Shown: positions 4,775-8,067 of the stretch, in pieces
How positions within the stretch are numbered: the first letter of the stretch is position 1
Layout: each line of letters begins with the position of its first letter
Source of the DNA: Chloroflexota bacterium
Lineage (GTDB): Bacteria; Chloroflexota; Anaerolineae; Fen-1058
DNA: 8,067 bases
Assembly (NCBI GenBank): GCA_016219235.1
Contig: JACRBO010000027.1
Span: 1-8,067, forward strand
Direction of reading: 5' to 3'
Position numbers and translations under genes: made by a program
The notes under the pieces: generated by a model
Database searches by the model: none
Told to the model about the DNA's origin: nothing
Seen by the model: only the letters and a program-made list of their open reading frames with translations

Positions 4775-6073
4775 ATGAGCAAACTGGGGGTTCACGTTTC
4801 GTCTGGTAACCGGCGCGGCTTTGGCGATTTCTTGAAGACCAGCGCTGAGGCAGGTTCGCCCGTCCCCGTAGTCTTCTCGGTCGATCAGGACGTGTGGCCG
4901 GACGTGGAGAAATTCAGTCCGCAGACTCTGGTTGTTTTTCGTCACAAGAACGTCGATCCGGCCACGGGCGGCAGCGATGGTCCCGGCGACGCTTACGTAG
5001 GCGATCCGGTCAAATCGGCTCAGGTCTGGATGGACGCCAACATGCCGAAGTGGCGTCAGAATCGCGCCCACTACTACGCCCCGCTCAACGAGCAGGATGC
5101 CGGGACGTTACCCGGCTATACCTGGCTCAACGCCTTCTCGCTGGAATGTCTGCGCATTGCCGATGCCAACGGCTTCAAACTGGCGTTATACGCCTTCAGC
5201 GGCGGCAACCCCCGCGATGGCGCGACCGATCTCGATCGGAGCACGCTTGAGGATAAATGGCGCGAGTTGATCCCCAGCTTGCAATACGCCAAACAGCACG
5301 GCCACATTTTGCTGCTGCACGAGTATGGTTTCAATTCGCCTGCCGCAAACGGCGGCCCGGCGACCTCGCTGCGGGCCAGTGCCCCGAATTTGGCCTTACG
5401 GTATCGCCGCTCATATCGTTTCCTGCAGCAGTTCAATGCCGATCCGCCGCTGGTGATCTCTGAAGCGGGCGCAGGAGTGGGTGGCTTTGGCGAAATCGGC
5501 GTACCAGTCTGGCTGGCTGATGCCAAATGGTACGACAGCGAGTTGATGCGCGATCGGGTAGTGGTGGGCTGTTGTCTCTATCAAGCGGGCGGTGACGAAA
5601 ACATCAAAGACGGGCTGCCCGCCCTGGGCGCCTATGTGGCCGCCACTCCATCGCCGGCACCCGAGTCAGGCGCTTTCCCGGTGGTGGATGAGGCAGGCGG
5701 TCCGGGCATCATTGAGCCGCCACCCGACCCGATCGAACCACCACCCGATCCGATCGAACCACCACCCGATCCGATCGAACCGCCACTTACCCCGATCGCG
5801 CCGCTGGATTTCGACGTGCGCCTCATTGGCTGTCGGCCCGAGCCTGATTCGGAGCCGAAGAAGCGGCGGATTATTCTCACGTTCGAGATCGCTGTGACAG
5901 GTGGTTTAGCGCCGTACACTTATGTGTGCGAGGGCCAGCCCTTGAGCGGCCCGGTGCGCGACCGGCCTGCCACCCGGCAAGGCGCCGTCATCGAGTCGTA
6001 CACCGTGACGGACGCAAACGGCCAGACCAAACAGCGCAAGTTCTTCTTCCCGGCCAGCGCATTCCCCTGCTAA
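4775..6073 (+). CDS. Glycoside-hydrolase-like TIM-barrel protein with proline-rich linker and C-terminal Ig-like domain
   Basis: 432 residues; I do not recognise a named family. Residues 1-290 show a regular series of hydrophobic strands that fits a (beta/alpha)8 barrel: KLGVHVS (3-9), PVPVVFSVD (29-37), TLVVFRHK (51-58), YYAPLNEQ (100-107), KLALYAFSGGN (135-145), HILLLHEYGFN (177-187), PLVISEAGAG (225-234) and VVVGCCLYQAGG (262-273). Asn105-Glu106 at the end of strand 4 and Glu230 at the end of strand 7 match the acid/base and nucleophile positions of clan GH-A (4/7) hydrolases. Glu183 is a further candidate. Residues 314-341 are a repeated EPPPDPI linker. The last 90 residues contain GGLAPYTYVCEG and YTVTDANGQT, typical of PKD/Ig-like or SprB-like extracellular domains. 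A linker and Ig tail suggest export, yet the N terminus (MSKLGVHVSS) has no signal peptide and there is no anchor. Substrate unknown; polysaccharide or cell-wall glycan is inference. Confidence 0.75.
   Translation: MSKLGVHVSSGNRRGFGDFLKTSAEAGSPVPVVFSVDQDVWPDVEKFSPQTLVVFRHKNVDPATGGSDGPGDAYVGDPVKSAQVWMDANMPKWRQNRAHYYAPLNEQDAGTLPGYTWLNAFSLECLRIADANGFKLALYAFSGGNPRDGATDLDRSTLEDKWRELIPSLQYAKQHGHILLLHEYGFNSPAANGGPATSLRASAPNLALRYRRSYRFLQQFNADPPLVISEAGAGVGGFGEIGVPVWLADAKWYDSELMRDRVVVGCCLYQAGGDENIKDGLPALGAYVAATPSPAPESGAFPVVDEAGGPGIIEPPPDPIEPPPDPIEPPPDPIEPPLTPIAPLDFDVRLIGCRPEPDSEPKKRRIILTFEIAVTGGLAPYTYVCEGQPLSGPVRDRPATRQGAVIESYTVTDANGQTKQRKFFFPASAFPC
5714..5797 (+). repeat. In-frame 21-bp tandem repeat coding EPPPDPI, four units
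   Basis: Units start at 5714, 5735, 5756 and 5777. The second and third are identical at the DNA level, the first differs by a few silent changes, and the last has degenerated to EPPLTPI. This is the flexible linker between the barrel and the Ig-like tail. Identical neighbouring units suggest recent slippage or recombination and likely length variation between strains. A GATC ends every unit, and the first three run directly into GATCGA. Confidence 0.92.
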
Positions 6074-6220
6074 TGCAGCGGTGGAGTGTAGCCGCCAATC
6101 GACACGAAGCAAGCAATCGGCTGTCGGATCGATGCGTGGAGACGCAGCAGCCGGCGCGGGCAAGGCCCCGTGGGGGAAAGAAAGCCTGTGATAGAATAAC
6201 GTCGTACTCAATCCAATCAG

Positions 6221-6260
6221 GGGGCTGTTCGCGTCGCACGCGAGGAGTCCCTTTTTGTTT
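6221..6260 (+). terminator. Possible imperfect terminator after the barrel-protein gene
   Basis: Stem TCGCGT/ACGCGA (6229-6234 and 6238-6243) with a CGC loop. Outer GGG/CCC pairs flank an unpaired interior loop, and TTTTTGTTT follows directly (6252-6260). The interior loop weakens it, and it lies about 150 bases after the stop. Confidence 0.3.
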
Positions 6261-6414
6261 GAACGTCCATCGCGCAAATGCTGCCGAAGCGCACCCGCTC
6301 CTTGAATCTGGCCGATTCCAAGTCGGCAATTGTCAGGATGGGGTAGGTCAACCTCGCTATACTGGGCCGTGGCTTTGCACATCCATCAGTTTTTCACGTC
6401 GTATGTAGCGCTGT

Positions 6415-6420
6415 GAGGTG
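6415..6420 (+). promoter_or_regulatory. Ribosome binding site selecting the GTG start of the permease
   Basis: GAGGTG lies five bases before GTG 6426. The downstream frame starts with FANLLSLLTIAARRVW, a natural cytosolic N terminus before the first membrane segment. No ATG occurs earlier in that frame in a suitable place. Confidence 0.8.
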
Positions 6421-6425
6421 CTTCT

Positions 6426-8067
6426 GTGTTTGCCAATCTACTGTCCCTGTTGACGATCGCCGCGCGGCGGGTGTGGCATCAACGCCTGTTGATGCTGTGC
6501 CTGCTGGCGGGGCTGATCGTCGCGGTGGGCATCCTGACCAGCATTCCGCTCTACGCCGACGCGGTGCAGCAGCGGTTGATGCAGGGCGAACTGACGGAGG
6601 CGGGCACGCGCCGGCCGCCGTTCTCGTTTCTGTGGCGCTACATCGGCACGTGGCACGGCAACATCGATCGAGACAAGTATCAGCCGATCGACGAGTATCT
6701 GTCGCAGCAATCCACCAGTACGATCGGCTTGCCGCTGACCGTGCAAGTGCGCCACATCCAGACCGATAAACTCCGCCTGTTCCCCGCCAGTGAGGCTCAG
6801 AACTTCACCGGGCGCGAACCGTTACTGTGGATGACGCTGGGCTTCATCAGCGGACTCGACGATCACATCCAGTTGAGCGAAGGCGCGCTGCCGCGAGAAG
6901 GATCGAGCGGTGACGATGTCGAAGTATTGGTCAGCCAGACGTTAGCCGATCAACTTGGCGTGCAGGTGGGCGAGCGCTACGTGTTGTTCGGACAGGGCAA
7001 TCAGGGCGTCAAAATCCCGGTGAAGATCGTCGGCGTGTGGCGAGCCGGCAATCCGGGCGAAGCGTTCTGGTTCTATCAGCCGCAGTCGTTCGATGAAGTG
7101 CTGCTGGCGTCTGAAACAGCGTTTAACGCGCAAGTCTTGCCGGCCTCTGAAAAACCGATCGCGTCGGCGGTGTGGTATCAAGTCTTCGATGGCGATCGCG
7201 TGCGCACCGCCGACGTGCCGCGCTTGCTCGACGGCGTCACCACGGTCGAGGCGCGCGTCACGGCGCTGCTCAACAACACCACACTCGATGCGTCGCCGGT
7301 CAGCGCGTTGAAGACCTATAGCGAGGCGTCGCGCACGTTGACGCTGCTGCTGACCATCTTCAGCGTGCCGGTGCTGCTGCTGGTGCTGTTCTTCATCGGA
7401 CAGATCGCGTCGATGGTGGTGCAGCGCGGTCAGGGCGAAGTGGCCTTGTTACGCAGTCGCGGCACCACTCGCGCGCAGGTGTTGTTTATCCATCTGTTAG
7501 AAGGCGTGTTGATCGGCGGATTGGGCTTGATCGCCGGATTGGCGGCGGGCGGCGCGTTGGCGCAATGGATGAGCCGCATGCGCACCTTCCTCGATCCGAC
7601 GGTGACGAATGGTCATCCATTGCTGATCGTCTATTCGCCGGCGGTGATCGGCTACGGCGCGATCGGCGTGGCGTTGGCGATCGGGACGATGTTGATTCCG
7701 GCGCTCGCGGCCTCGCGCCACACGATCGTTACCTTCCGCTGGTCGCAGGCCCGCACGCTGCGCCAGCCCGCGTGGCAGCGCCTGTTTCTCGATGGGCTGC
7801 TGCTGACCCCGACGATCTATGGTTGGTACTTGCTGCGCCAGCAGGGCAATATCACCAACGGTAGCCCCTTTTCCAATCCGCTGTTGTTCCTGGTTCCGGC
7901 GCTGTTTTGTTTTTCACTGGCGTTGATTGGCCTGCGCGTGTTCCCGCTGTTGATGCGCGCCCTGGCGTGGCTGGCCGATCGGCTGCCGGGGATCACGGCG
8001 TTATTGACGCTGCGGCAGGTGGCGCGCTCGACCGGCCAGTATGCCGGCCCGCTGCTGCTGTTGACGA
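6426..8067 (+). CDS. FtsX-type ABC transporter permease (3' end outside window)
   Basis: 547 residues visible, frame open to the right edge. This is the membrane subunit of a MacB/LolC-like ABC transporter, in which a separate ATPase drives export, lipoprotein handling or mechanical signalling across the membrane. Seen: a positively charged N terminus, then a membrane segment at about 21-41 (LLMLCLLAGLIVAVG); an extracytoplasmic domain of about 260 residues containing the MacB-like VSQTLADQLGVQVGERYVLF; and the FtsX core with membrane segments at about 305-333, 354-378 and 399-430. Between the first two of these lies the coupling motif GEVALLRSRGTTRAQ (about 337-351), which contacts the ATPase. 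Further membrane segments at about 455-472 and 485-516 begin the second half typical of this two-module architecture. The start is GTG 6426 with a good ribosome site. No ATPase gene lies upstream, so it is probably downstream, beyond the window. The LTSIPLYADAV segment is typical of Chloroflexota permeases. The substrate is unknown. Confidence 0.9.
   Translation, partial: MFANLLSLLTIAARRVWHQRLLMLCLLAGLIVAVGILTSIPLYADAVQQRLMQGELTEAGTRRPPFSFLWRYIGTWHGNIDRDKYQPIDEYLSQQSTSTIGLPLTVQVRHIQTDKLRLFPASEAQNFTGREPLLWMTLGFISGLDDHIQLSEGALPREGSSGDDVEVLVSQTLADQLGVQVGERYVLFGQGNQGVKIPVKIVGVWRAGNPGEAFWFYQPQSFDEVLLASETAFNAQVLPASEKPIASAVWYQVFDGDRVRTADVPRLLDGVTTVEARVTALLNNTTLDASPVSALKTYSEASRTLTLLLTIFSVPVLLLVLFFIGQIASMVVQRGQGEVALLRSRGTTRAQVLFIHLLEGVLIGGLGLIAGLAAGGALAQWMSRMRTFLDPTVTNGHPLLIVYSPAVIGYGAIGVALAIGTMLIPALAASRHTIVTFRWSQARTLRQPAWQRLFLDGLLLTPTIYGWYLLRQQGNITNGSPFSNPLLFLVPALFCFSLALIGLRVFPLLMRALAWLADRLPGITALLTLRQVARSTGQYAGPLLLLT

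Larger units (their letters stand above)
6074..6425. other. Intergenic region without a credible gene
   Basis: 352 bases between the barrel protein and the permease. No ORF with both a ribosome site and plausible composition was found, and no tRNA-like fold. It holds a possible extended -10 (TGA TAGAAT, 6189-6197), a small hairpin followed by a T-tract (6221-6260), a short hairpin with stems GCCGATT and AGTCGGC around CCA (6311-6327), and a TATACT (6358-6363). TTGTCA (6330-6335) is 22 bp from that TATACT, too far for a standard promoter. The permease promoter is therefore unresolved. Confidence 0.6.

Noticed and set aside
5906..6382. 158-codon minus-strand frame over the end of the barrel gene and the following gap
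   Set aside because: It overlaps conserved-looking coding sequence on the other strand, has a cysteine/arginine-rich translation, and shows no promoter or ribosome site.
7192..7199. GCGATCGC, the cyanobacterial HIP1 octamer
   Set aside because: I found only one full copy in 8 kb; cyanobacterial genomes with HIP1 usually show many more. The protein style also points to Chloroflexota, so it is not used as evidence for a cyanobacterium.

Overview
The window is GC-rich (roughly 60% by eye). It holds six chromosomal genes: the 3' part of uvrC, a single-domain response regulator, an FAD-dependent amine-oxidase-type enzyme, an M42 metallopeptidase, a glycoside-hydrolase-like protein with a proline-rich tail, and the 5' part of an FtsX-type ABC transporter permease. 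The permease style (a long ectodomain following an N-terminal segment with LTSIPLYADAV), the TTG/GTG starts, and the intergenic repeats suggest Chloroflexota, probably Anaerolineae or a relative. This is inferred from protein style and repeats only. No plasmid, phage, transposase or CRISPR genes are visible.

Layout. uvrC (+) enters from the left and ends at 1159. It faces the response regulator (-, 1229-1621), and the two share one symmetrical hairpin terminator at 1176-1202. The regulator has its own good sigma70-type promoter at 1661-1689. The FAD oxidoreductase (-, 1810-3165) lies upstream in the same direction, but short tandem repeats separate it from the regulator. A 331-bp divergent region (3166-3496) follows. 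It carries a near-consensus minus-strand promoter (TTGACG, 17 bp, TATACT), a plus-strand extended -10 (TGC TATAAT), and a hairpin-rich block that looks like a dispersed repeat and would form a leader of about 240 nt for the oxidoreductase. The M42 peptidase (+, 3497-4585, TTG start) follows, then a second large repeat block, then the barrel protein (+, 4775-6073). After a 352-bp gap comes the permease (+, GTG start at 6426), which runs off the right edge.

The genes do not form one pathway. Excision repair, signalling, amine oxidation, peptide breakdown, carbohydrate or cell-wall action and membrane transport appear to be independent single-gene units, each with its own boundary signals. The most distinctive structure is non-coding: four intergenic stretches built from tandem 7-bp or 8-bp units. 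Two are large composite blocks with the same architecture (8-mers on the left, 7-mers on the right). Several of the arrays stop exactly at a stop codon or a Shine-Dalgarno sequence. I see no convincing new defence or biosynthetic system. The best leads are these repeats, the long leader of the oxidoreductase, and the unusual barrel-linker-Ig protein.
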